From an uncultured Collinsella sp. (GTDB lineage Bacteria > Actinomycetota > Coriobacteriia > Coriobacteriales > Coriobacteriaceae), in contig CABSMV010000044.1 of NCBI GenBank assembly GCA_902478935.1, forward strand, positions 1-14,237: a DNA stretch of 14,237 nt, given 5' to 3'. This document shows, piece after piece, positions 7,074 to 14,031 of this stretch. A model generated the notes under the pieces. The model did no database searches, had not been told where the DNA came from, and was given only the letters and a program-made list of their open reading frames with translations. The position numbers and the translations under genes are program-made. Position 1 is the stretch's first letter, and each line of letters starts with the position of its first letter.

Positions 7074-7874
7074 CTAGTACGGCTCAAACGAACCAATCAC
7101 TCGGGACGACAGCTCAGCGCCCGCCTTCATACACGCCGGAATATCAAGGCCATCGATCACGCCCTTGGTAAACCCGGCAATATACGAGTCGCCGGCACCC
7201 ACGGTATTAACGACCTTCTCCGCCGGTACGATCCCGCACTCATAGAAGCGCTCACCGTCATAGGCAATGCTTCCCTTCTCGCCAAGCGTAGCAACCGCAA
7301 CGCGCGGTCCCAATTCCTGCACGTGGCGTACCCAGTCTCGCAGCTCCGGAGTGTCCTCTTCAAACGACATGAATGCATAGTCAACGTAAGGAAAATGATT
7401 CTCGCAGGCATATTCGGGATCCTGGCTGAACACCGAGAAGTCCATAACCACCGTCTTGCCCGCATCATGCCATTCGGGCAGGAGGTCCAAACAATTGCCA
7501 AACAGGTCGGTATGAATGATGTCATGCTCTAGGATAAACGCCCGGTCATCTTCATTCGGACGATATGTCTCCATTACGCCATCGATTGCCTCGAGATGCA
7601 CGCGATCGACGCCGTCTTTCAATGCCATGAGCATCACCGAGGTGTCGCCATCCTCCACCCGCAGATGTGAGATATCGAGCCCCTCAGCGGCCAGCGCCTC
7701 TCTCATCTTGTCTCCGTACTTGTCCTTGCCGACAACCGACACGGCGGATACCGAAACGCCCATTCGTGCAAGATGGATACCCCAGTCAATGCCATTGCCA
7801 GTCGGATAGAACACGCCGATGTTTTGATAGACGTCCGCACAGCAAAAACCAGCCGCGCACGCTTTAATACCCAT
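7074..7874 (-). CDS. PfkB-family sugar kinase, second FrlD-like paralogue
   Basis: A 266-residue PfkB/ribokinase-fold kinase. The sugar-binding Asp is D14 in GFCCADVYQN. The glycine motif reads YPTGNGIDWG (23-32) where most relatives have GGN, and LDISHLRVEDGDT (66-78) follows. The ATP and catalytic motif NTVGAGDSYIAGF (223-235) contains the base D229. It resembles fructoselysine 6-kinases in overall layout but is clearly more divergent than the neighbour at 7996-8859. The ATG at 7874 has GGAG six bases ahead; a TTG 12 bases upstream is less likely. It is preceded by a 121-base gap with a strong hairpin, so it may be expressed at a different level from the upstream genes. Its substrate could be a second Amadori product or an intermediate sugar of the downstream module; sequence alone does not decide. 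Confidence 0.85.
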   Translation of the reverse strand: MGIKACAAGFCCADVYQNIGVFYPTGNGIDWGIHLARMGVSVSAVSVVGKDKYGDKMREALAAEGLDISHLRVEDGDTSVMLMALKDGVDRVHLEAIDGVMETYRPNEDDRAFILEHDIIHTDLFGNCLDLLPEWHDAGKTVVMDFSVFSQDPEYACENHFPYVDYAFMSFEEDTPELRDWVRHVQELGPRVAVATLGEKGSIAYDGERFYECGIVPAEKVVNTVGAGDSYIAGFTKGVIDGLDIPACMKAGAELSSRVIGSFEPY

Positions 7875-7891
7875 GGTCTTCTCCAATGTTC

Positions 7892-7925
7892 AAAAGGGGA
7901 CCCACCACATGGCGAGCCCCCTTTT
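7892..7925 (-). terminator. Intra-operon hairpin, possible partial terminator or mRNA-stability element
   Basis: AAAAGGGG (7892-7899) and CCCCTTTT (7918-7925) form a perfect 8-bp inverted repeat around an 18-base loop, in the gap between the two PfkB kinase genes. Read on the minus strand the stem ends in CCCCTTTT, a terminator-like A-stem-T arrangement with only four T. It lies 18 bases ahead of the start of the second kinase, just upstream of its ribosome binding site. Confidence 0.6.
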
Positions 7926-7995
7926 CGCATTCCGCTTATTGTTTTGCATCGGCCGTCCAAGGCCTCGTAGCCAGACCGCCGTACGCTTTCTTAAG

Positions 7996-8859
7996 CTATT
8001 CGACGATTGGTGCTCCGTGGCCCCAAGAACCTTCCATACCGCACACGGTCGAGGCAAACCCGGCAGCAAAGTCGAGCGCGCGCTCGATGGCCTCGGCGCC
8101 ATCCTCACCGCGCTTGGCGGAATCGAGATAGCACATCAAAAACGAGGTGAGGAACGAGTCGCCCGCCCCCATGGTGTCCTTCATGTCCGTTACCGGTTTA
8201 GCCAGCTGGCGGTAATAACGCTCGCCGTCGTAAGCAATGCAGCCCTCGGCGCCCGCCGTAGCCGACACAAAACGCGGACCCAGGCCCTTCACCCATGCCA
8301 GACGCTCGCGAATCTCATCCTCACTCGCAGCATCCGCCGCACTAAAGAATGCGAAATCGACGTAGGGCGCAATCTGCTCGTAGTACTCGTCGGTAGAGTC
8401 GTCCGAAAAGTCAAAAGAGACCGTGACGCCCGCAGCCTTCAACTTGGGCAGCTCGCGCTCGGTAAAGCAATAGTTGCCCGAATGAACCACATCGAACTGC
8501 TTCATGTACGCAAGGTCAAAGCGATCGAGGACATAGCGCGCATCGCCACGGATACCGCCCTCGTTGGAGCCGAGGAAGACACGGTCACCGTCGACGACGG
8601 TCACGCGAGCCGCTCCGTTCTCGCCAATCATCTGCTCGCACTTGTCAAGCTCGATACCCTCATCCTCGAGGCTTGCAATGACATGCTCGGCAGCGGCATC
8701 ATTGCCAAAAATGCCCATGTATGCGGAGCGTGCGGCACCGCATTTCTTGGCATAAACGGCGAAGTTCACCGCATTGCCGCCGGGATACATGGTGTGGATA
8801 TGCTCGTAGCGATCGACGACGTTGTCGCCAAATCCGAGCGCGTTAACGTTAAATGCCAT
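7996..8859 (-). CDS. frlD: FrlD-like PfkB kinase (fructoselysine 6-kinase-like)
   Basis: A 287-residue PfkB-family kinase that resembles E. coli FrlD from end to end. FrlD phosphorylates carbon 6 of the sugar part of fructoselysine in the cytoplasm. Visible features are ALGFGDNVVDRY (residues 7-18, D12), YPGGNAVNFAVYA (25-37), GDRVFLGSNEGG (91-102), VSFDFSDD (147-154), the catalytic KDTMGAGDSFLTSF (227-240, base D234) and a terminal GSWGHGAP (277-284) like the HGAW end of FrlD. AAGGAG precedes the ATG by eight bases. It sits 14 bases after the FrlB-like deglycase gene, the expected partner that cleaves its product. The amino part of the substrate (lysine, asparagine or another amine) cannot be read from the sequence. 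Confidence is high for an Amadori-product kinase and moderate for fructoselysine itself. Confidence 0.85.
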   Translation of the reverse strand: MAFNVNALGFGDNVVDRYEHIHTMYPGGNAVNFAVYAKKCGAARSAYMGIFGNDAAAEHVIASLEDEGIELDKCEQMIGENGAARVTVVDGDRVFLGSNEGGIRGDARYVLDRFDLAYMKQFDVVHSGNYCFTERELPKLKAAGVTVSFDFSDDSTDEYYEQIAPYVDFAFFSAADAASEDEIRERLAWVKGLGPRFVSATAGAEGCIAYDGERYYRQLAKPVTDMKDTMGAGDSFLTSFLMCYLDSAKRGEDGAEAIERALDFAAGFASTVCGMEGSWGHGAPIVE

Positions 8860-8873
8860 GGCCTTTGCTCCTT

Positions 8874-9842
8874 CTAGTACTCGACAACACCCATATAGCG
8901 ACGGAAATCGGGATCGTGATCAAACACCTTGCCGCGTGCGGCACGCAGCTCGCAGTTCATGGCGTAGAACAGCACCGGGTCCAGATAGGCACGGACGCTC
9001 GCCGGCACGGCTTCCATACCGTACTCCTTGGCATCGAGCACCATCAGCGTATCGGTATGCGTCTTAAGGAACGCCAGGGCGCGCTCGTCCATAGCACGGC
9101 ACTCGCTGGAGCCCATCTGCAGGAAGTAAAAAACGCCATCCTGAGTAGCCTCGAAGGGGCCATGGAAGTACTCGGCAGAGTGGATGTAGCTGCAGTGCTG
9201 CCACTGCATCTCCATAAGAGAGCAGATAGCGAAACCGTAGGTCTGGCTAAAGTTGGGACCGCTGCCCAGAATATAGAAGAACTCGTGCTCCTGGCAAAGC
9301 TTGGCAAAGCGATCGCCCAGCTCGGCATTTACCTTCTCGCGTGCCGAGGGAAGAATCTTATCCATCTCGGCGATACCGGCATACATATCGGCAAGATCGG
9401 CGTAACCCTCCTGCTGATCGAGCAGCTCTGCCGCAAGCGACAGCGAAATGCCAGCGGGGACCTCGGCCTGCGGCACGCCCTCGCCCCACGGGTAGACCCA
9501 CGTGGTCCATTTACCGGTGTCGATCTTAGATCCAGCGTTGTCGGTCTGGGCGATCACCGTAGCGCCGGCAGCAAGGGCAATCTCGCAGCCCTCGACGACC
9601 TCAGGGGTGTTGCCACTGTGGCTACAAGCGATGACCAGGGACTTCTCGCCCAGACGACGCGGACGCATGATATCGAACTCGCGAGCCGTATAGATATACG
9701 AAGTGAAGGTGGTTGCCTCGCGCTGCAGAAGCTCATGGGCCGGGATCAAATCGATCATGGAGCCACCGCAAGCAATCCAGTAGACGCTGTCGAACTTGCC
9801 CTTCTCGGCAATTGCCTCTTTGATCAGATCGTGTGCGTTCAT
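8874..9842 (-). CDS. frlB: FrlB-like SIS-domain deglycase
   Basis: A 322-residue protein with two SIS domains, homologous to FrlB and FraB, which split 6-phosphorylated Amadori products into glucose 6-phosphate and the free amine or amino acid. The first domain has YWIACGGSMID (21-31) and VIACSHSGNTPEVVEG (70-85); the second has YILGSGPNFSQTYGF (190-204). The pair corresponding to the catalytic Glu and His of FraB is kept with the same 16-residue spacing: E211 in SLMEMQW and H227 in EYFHGPFE. The C-terminal FRRYMGVVEY is nearly the same as that of E. coli FrlB. The start at 9842 has AAGGA seven bases before it; the longer in-frame start reaches into the frlC end and adds 23 unconserved residues. 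A GC-rich imperfect hairpin around GGCC repeats lies in the 61-base gap upstream. Confidence 0.9.
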   Translation of the reverse strand: MNAHDLIKEAIAEKGKFDSVYWIACGGSMIDLIPAHELLQREATTFTSYIYTAREFDIMRPRRLGEKSLVIACSHSGNTPEVVEGCEIALAAGATVIAQTDNAGSKIDTGKWTTWVYPWGEGVPQAEVPAGISLSLAAELLDQQEGYADLADMYAGIAEMDKILPSAREKVNAELGDRFAKLCQEHEFFYILGSGPNFSQTYGFAICSLMEMQWQHCSYIHSAEYFHGPFEATQDGVFYFLQMGSSECRAMDERALAFLKTHTDTLMVLDAKEYGMEAVPASVRAYLDPVLFYAMNCELRAARGKVFDHDPDFRRYMGVVEY

Positions 9843-9903
9843 ATCCAGTTCCTTTCTTGTTTGGCCGCAATCAATGACGTTGGCTGCGTGGCCGATAGTT
9901 GTT

Positions 9904-10755
9904 TTAGTCAATCAGATATTTCTCGAATGCGGCCATGTTCTTGGCATCTGCCGCCGCCGGATCATCGTAGTAACGACCGTCCGTGATTTCCTGGCCCAGC
10001 ATGCCGTCGAAACCATGGGCGTTGAGTGTGGCAACGAAGGCGTCCATATCGTGCTTGCCATCGCCCCACACCAGATGGCCATACGGGTCACCGTCGATAA
10101 AGTGCATCTCGTGAATTGCCCCATCACCAAAGATGGCAAACCAGTCCTCGAGCGTCTCGCCAGCAACGCCCATCGCGGTTGTATCAACCATGGGCTGTAA
10201 GTACGGGCTCGCGACCTCGTCAATCATGCGCTTCGCATCGGAAACCGTCGTCACAAGGTTGCTCTCCTCGGGACGCAGGCTTTCCATCGTAAGCACCAGA
10301 CCGTGCTCGCCGGCATACTCCGCCAGAATGGACAAGTGCTCGCGGCTGCGCTTCCAGGCTTCCTCGCGGTCCTCGTCCCAGTCGCCCCAGCCCGAGTTGA
10401 CGGACATACGGTCGCACCCAAGTACCTCGGCAAGCTCAATGCCGTGCTTAAAGTACGCCAGGCTGCGCTGTTCATGCAGCGGTTTGCGTGCGCAGTACTG
10501 CCAAGGATAGACAACGTTCTCGGGGCACAGAGTACGATACCTAAGCCCACGGTCTGCAGCCTTTTTCGCCAGGACCTCAGCCTCAAAGTAGCCCGTGTGG
10601 TCGAGCGTCACATGCGGCTCTGCGCACCACAGCTCAATGGACTCAAAGCCCAAACGCTGCTGCACATCAAGGAAGTAATCGAGCGACCACATGATGTAGT
10701 GGATATTCATGCCCGCAATCTGCTCGCGGCGCAGCGTCGGTTTGGATTCAGACAT
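9904..10755 (-). CDS. frlC: FrlC-like sugar isomerase/epimerase (xylose isomerase-like TIM barrel)
   Basis: A 283-residue AP-endonuclease-2/xylose-isomerase-like barrel similar to E. coli FrlC, which interconverts psicoselysine and fructoselysine. Matching landmarks are GFESIELWCAEPHV (36-49), the CPENVVYPWQY segment (77-87), and the metal ligands E158 (TMESLRPEESNLV), D191 (MVDTTAMG), H218 (MHFIDGD) and E256 (LGQEITDG), with the GDGKHD loop at 231-236. The AAGGAGG ribosome binding site lies within the last codons of the upstream amidohydrolase gene, and only one base separates that stop from this ATG, so the two are translationally coupled. Its presence suggests that the cell takes up epimeric or mixed Amadori compounds. 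The family contains many sugar epimerases, so the exact substrate rests mainly on the frlB-frlD context. Confidence 0.83.
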   Translation of the reverse strand: MSESKPTLRREQIAGMNIHYIMWSLDYFLDVQQRLGFESIELWCAEPHVTLDHTGYFEAEVLAKKAADRGLRYRTLCPENVVYPWQYCARKPLHEQRSLAYFKHGIELAEVLGCDRMSVNSGWGDWDEDREEAWKRSREHLSILAEYAGEHGLVLTMESLRPEESNLVTTVSDAKRMIDEVASPYLQPMVDTTAMGVAGETLEDWFAIFGDGAIHEMHFIDGDPYGHLVWGDGKHDMDAFVATLNAHGFDGMLGQEITDGRYYDDPAAADAKNMAAFEKYLID

Positions 10756-10756
10756 C

Positions 10757-12340
10757 TTATGCCTCCTTATTTCGATCGAACACGATTTGTCCGTCCGACA
10801 TCGTCATATCAACCGCAAGATCGCGTGCGTCGCGATAATCGAGGTCAAACACATCCCGATCGAGCACGCAGATATCGGCAAGCTTGCCGACCTCGAGCGT
10901 ACCCAGCTCGTCTTCGCGCATCAGATCGTACGCGCCCCCGGCAGTCCAAGCGCGCAAGAGCTCGACAAGCGTCAGCGTGTTGACCTCATTCACAGGCAGT
11001 CCGTCGGCGAAGAATCCGCCGCACGCGCTGTAGATTGACTCGCCCAGGCTCGGAATCAGCAGCGGCAAATCCGTTCCACAGCACACTGTGCATCCGGAAT
11101 CTTCCATGCCGCGGCGATTCCAGCTGTGCAAAAGTCGCGTCTCGCCAATTTGTCGACGCATCATCGATAGGCAATCCTCGCGCCGGTCCAGCGTCAGAAT
11201 CTGCGGATAGACCTCGCAAATTCCACCTAACTTGCCAAACTCGACAAGATCGGTCGGGTCAGAGTTCTCGAGATCGGTAATCGCATGGCGGCGAAGCATC
11301 CGTCCATGCTCGTCTCGAGGCAGCGAGGCATAGAGCGCCACGGTGCGACGAACGGCGCCATCGCCCTGGCAATGCAAGGAATATCGGAAGCCGTCAGCAT
11401 CAATTGCACGCAGCTCGCTCTCAATCAGATCCCACTCTGGTTCCTCGACGACCGTCTTGCCGGCAGCGCCCGCATCGGCCGTGTCCTCATAGGGGTCAAT
11501 CATCTCGGCAAGCCCCGCCCATACGCCGCGATCGGTCATACGGTTGAAGCCAGAAAAACGAACGAACGGTCCCCGGAAGCGCTCTCGCGCCTCGCGGGCA
11601 TATGCCAGATTTGCACCGGCGCCCACCGGCTGCGACATCATAGAGACGCGAACCGTCAGCTCACCAGATTCCTCACGGCGAGCCATTTCGTCGGCAAAGC
11701 CGTAGTAGTCATCAAACGCCATTTCCTTGATGGCGGTAACGCCGCGCTCGTTAAGCATGCTCATGTAGTCCGAATACCCGGCACGCACCTCGGGCAGCGC
11801 AAGGAAATCGCTCATCATGCGCCAGATCTTCTCGGCATAGCACGCCTGGGGTGTAAAGCCATATCGCGCACTGGCGGCAGCGTTGAGAACGCAGGTCCCC
11901 GCTCCTGGTGTAAAGCAGACGACGGGGATATCGCCAAAACAATCGTCAAACACAGCTGCCGTATTTGCGTTCTCGACATCCGATGCCAACGTTTCGGGTA
12001 GGTTGTGGCCAAAAGCCGCCGCGCAATCCGGATGATCTTCTTTCCATGCACGCAAGAGCGACACAGCCTCTTTGGCATCAGCGATGCCGGACAGATCAGA
12101 CCCCAACGTCCGCAGCGCCCAACCTGTATAGAAGGTATGCACATCGATCAGGCCAGGCATGACAGTGCGGTCGCCCAGGTCAACTACCTCGTCCGCCTGG
12201 GTCAAATACGAAGCTACCTCACACTTGGTGCCAACAGCCTCAATTCGATTGCCACGGACCGCTACGAAACCTTCAAACGGCAGGTCCCCCGTACCGGTAA
12301 AGACGCTCTTAGTCGTCAGGACCGTCAAACGATCAGACAT
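10757..12340 (-). CDS. Amidohydrolase_3 (YtcJ-like) family protein
   Basis: A 527-residue metal-dependent hydrolase of the YtcJ/Amidohydrolase_3 group, which hydrolyses amides, formamides or similar bonds. The N-terminal beta-sandwich leads into MPGLIDVHTFYTGW (61-74), where the expected HxH is H68-T-F70, so the second histidine is Phe. Later ligand candidates are K205 (TAIKEMAFDDYY), H323 (YSLHCQGDGAV), H352 (RRHAITD) and D424 (CCGTDLPL); the C-terminal LEVGKLADICVLD (482-494) is typical. The ATG at 12340 was chosen with AGGTGG five bases ahead; in-frame GTG codons just upstream are alternatives. It lies nine bases after the transporter and is coupled to the FrlC-like gene. Removal of an acyl or peptide-like group from imported glycated compounds before kinase action is an attractive but unproven role. 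Confidence 0.85.
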   Translation of the reverse strand: MSDRLTVLTTKSVFTGTGDLPFEGFVAVRGNRIEAVGTKCEVASYLTQADEVVDLGDRTVMPGLIDVHTFYTGWALRTLGSDLSGIADAKEAVSLLRAWKEDHPDCAAAFGHNLPETLASDVENANTAAVFDDCFGDIPVVCFTPGAGTCVLNAAASARYGFTPQACYAEKIWRMMSDFLALPEVRAGYSDYMSMLNERGVTAIKEMAFDDYYGFADEMARREESGELTVRVSMMSQPVGAGANLAYAREARERFRGPFVRFSGFNRMTDRGVWAGLAEMIDPYEDTADAGAAGKTVVEEPEWDLIESELRAIDADGFRYSLHCQGDGAVRRTVALYASLPRDEHGRMLRRHAITDLENSDPTDLVEFGKLGGICEVYPQILTLDRREDCLSMMRRQIGETRLLHSWNRRGMEDSGCTVCCGTDLPLLIPSLGESIYSACGGFFADGLPVNEVNTLTLVELLRAWTAGGAYDLMREDELGTLEVGKLADICVLDRDVFDLDYRDARDLAVDMTMSDGQIVFDRNKEA

Positions 12341-12349
12341 CACAACCAC

Positions 12350-13813
12350 CTACACCGGAAGCATGCCAGAGATTGCCGTTACGATCAGGCCAAAGACGAC
12401 CATGAAAATGAAGAACTTCCAAATGGTCTTCCACCATTGGCCAAACGAAATCCTAGCCACGGCAAGACCGGCGACCGTCATGCCCGCCACGGGGCTGATG
12501 GTGTTGATGGTCTGGTTGGCAAACTGGAGCGCGGTGACGGCCGCCTCGGGATTGAGGCCCATGAGCTCGGTCAGGGGGCCCATAACGGGCATGGTGAGCG
12601 CCGCCAGGCCAGAACTCGAGGGAACCAGCAAAGAGAGCAGGCCAAGGACGACATACATAAACGTGGTGTAGACGGCGGCGGGTGCACCGGCGAGCGCGGT
12701 AGCGAGCGCCTGGAGGATGGTGTCGATGATCATGCCGCCCTCGGCGATGACCAGAATACCGCGAGCGATACCGATAACGACGGCAGCGTACGCAAAGTCG
12801 GCGAGACCCTTAACGAACTCCTCTGCGATCGTCTGCTGGTCAAGGCCGCCCAGGATACCGGCAAGCAAGCCCATGCCAAGGAACACGGCGGAAATCTGAT
12901 TCATGTACCAGCCCTGGGTAACAAGACCCCAGACGATAATGCCCATACCGCAAGCAAAATCGATAAGCACGAGCTTCTGACGGATAGTGAACTCTTCCTC
13001 GATGGAGGCATCGGTCACGGAAAATTCAATACGCTTGAGCTTATCGTCCTCGTACACAATGGACGACTCGGGGTTTTTCTTGACGCGCATGGCGTAGCGC
13101 ATGGCCCATGCGATACCGACGGCAGTGAAGATGACCCAAGAAACGGCACGCAGCCACAGTTGCGGATTACCCTCGATGCCAATGATGCCTTGGGCGATCA
13201 AAACATTAAACGGGTCGATGGTCGAAGCACAATATCCCAGGTTAGGACCAAGGAAGCAGATGATGAATGCCGTCATCGAGTCATAACCGATACCCATCAT
13301 GATGGGAATGAAGATGGCATAGAACGGCAGGGCTTCCTCAGACATACCAAACGTAGTGCCACAAATGGACAGCAATGTCATCGTGATGGGAATGATGAGG
13401 ATGTCCTTGTTCTTGAGCTTTTTAATCACACGGCTCATGCCGGCATTCAAAGCGTTGGTCTTGGTGATGATCGCGAACGATCCGCCAATCAATAAGACGA
13501 ACGCAACGACGTCGGCAGCCTCTTGGATACCCTTGGTGGGCGCTTGCAGAACCGCGAAGATATCCTGGCCCAGATTGATGGTCTCGCCGGTCTCGGAATC
13601 GGTGTAGTTCTTATCGACCTGTTCATAGGTTCCAGCAACGGCGACTTCACGCTCGCCCGCCGCTGTCGAAATCGTCTTGCGCTGATACTGACCAGAGGGA
13701 ACGATCCAAGTCAGGACCGCAAAGACAACGATCAGCAAGAACATGATCGTATAGACATGCGGTAATTTGAACTTAAAACGTCTGTTTGTCTTCTTCGCCT
13801 TCGTATCTGACAT
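12350..13813 (-). CDS. YfcC/DcuC-family membrane transporter
   Basis: A 487-residue polytopic carrier of the YfcC family (DcuC clan, ion-transporter superfamily); relatives are annotated as C4-dicarboxylate or basic amino-acid carriers, mostly without proof. Around 11-13 hydrophobic segments are visible, beginning at 19-38. They include the re-entrant-type motifs TTFGMSEEALPFYAIF (153-168), PSSSGLAALTMPVMGP (398-413) and NQTINTISPVAGMTV (433-447). A periplasmic loop (about 41-85) and a charged cytoplasmic loop (about 243-280) are hydrophilic. The ATG at 13813 has GGAGG five bases ahead. A longer in-frame extension to 14008 is rejected because it would cross the promoter and operator. As first gene of the operon it is the likely importer of the glycated substrate, replacing the APC-type FrlA permease of E. 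coli. Confidence 0.88.
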   Translation of the reverse strand: MSDTKAKKTNRRFKFKLPHVYTIMFLLIVVFAVLTWIVPSGQYQRKTISTAAGEREVAVAGTYEQVDKNYTDSETGETINLGQDIFAVLQAPTKGIQEAADVVAFVLLIGGSFAIITKTNALNAGMSRVIKKLKNKDILIIPITMTLLSICGTTFGMSEEALPFYAIFIPIMMGIGYDSMTAFIICFLGPNLGYCASTIDPFNVLIAQGIIGIEGNPQLWLRAVSWVIFTAVGIAWAMRYAMRVKKNPESSIVYEDDKLKRIEFSVTDASIEEEFTIRQKLVLIDFACGMGIIVWGLVTQGWYMNQISAVFLGMGLLAGILGGLDQQTIAEEFVKGLADFAYAAVVIGIARGILVIAEGGMIIDTILQALATALAGAPAAVYTTFMYVVLGLLSLLVPSSSGLAALTMPVMGPLTELMGLNPEAAVTALQFANQTINTISPVAGMTVAGLAVARISFGQWWKTIWKFFIFMVVFGLIVTAISGMLPV

Positions 13814-13855
13814 AGATACCTCCAAAGAACTCGAGACTGCATCGCATCTCGCTTC

Positions 13856-13878
13856 AACGTTTGCACAATGCAAACGTT
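13856..13878. promoter_or_regulatory. Palindromic operator in the leader of the operon
   Basis: AACGTTTGCA (13856-13865) and TGCAAACGTT (13869-13878) are perfect inverted repeats around CAA, 43-65 bases ahead of the transporter ATG. The site begins about eight bases downstream of the predicted transcription start, where a bound repressor would block transcription. The adjacent GntR/UTRA regulator is the natural candidate, but the sequence is not an obvious HutC-type site, and a LacI-type regulator elsewhere is possible. Confidence 0.65.
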
Positions 13879-13892
13879 CTATGACGTCCCAT

Positions 13893-13921
13893 AGATTACC
13901 AGCAGCTTTTTCCTTCATCAA
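13893..13921 (-). promoter_or_regulatory. Promoter of the ten-gene operon
   Basis: On the minus strand the -35 box TTGATG (13916-13921) is separated by 17 bases from the -10 box TAATCT (13893-13898). Transcription would begin near 13886, leaving a leader of about 73 bases that contains the palindrome at 13856-13878. Both boxes match the consensus at four of six positions and the spacing is ideal. Confidence 0.65.
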
Positions 13922-13988
13922 GATAATTTCAAACTGATTGCCGCAACGCGGTTGAACGGTTGCGTTTGCGCCGTGAACGGTATGGAAA

Positions 13989-14014
13989 CGCCCGGTGAGA
14001 TAATCCACCGGGCG
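13989..14014 (-). terminator. Probable terminator of the GntR/UTRA regulator gene
   Basis: CGCCCGGTG (13989-13997) and CACCGGGCG (14006-14014) form a perfect 9-bp GC-rich stem with an eight-base loop, 18 bases past the regulator stop. On the minus strand the stem is followed by TTTCC, a short T-run. This separates the regulator's transcript from the operon promoter. Confidence 0.65.
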
Positions 14015-14031
14015 CTTCCATTCGCAATGTC

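Noticed and set aside
7873..8877. Plus-strand open frame of 334 codons opposite the FrlD-like kinase
   Set aside because: Antisense to an intact PfkB kinase; composition is that of a reverse-strand shadow.
9843..9903. Imperfect GC-rich hairpin between the FrlC- and FrlB-like genes
   Set aside because: The stem is interrupted and no T-run follows; such pairing is common at this G+C content, so it is not listed as a terminator.
8853..9986. Plus-strand open frame of 377 codons opposite the FrlB-like gene
   Set aside because: Antisense to a gene with conserved catalytic residues; no domain, and no start context fitting a real gene.
12005..13495. Long plus-strand open frame (496 codons) opposite the transporter and amidohydrolase genes
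   Set aside because: Its product is rich in His, Asp, Arg and Gly with no recognisable domain, and it is antisense to two genes with clear family motifs. It is an artefact of G+C-rich codon use.
13950..13980. Repeated GAACGGT heptamers upstream of the operon promoter
   Set aside because: Two short direct copies only (near 13954 and 13974), with no symmetry or known regulator; too weak to call a binding site.
13814..14008. N-terminal extension of the transporter to position 14008
   Set aside because: It would run through the promoter, the palindrome and a terminator-like stem; the ATG at 13813 has a strong ribosome binding site and starts the conserved protein.
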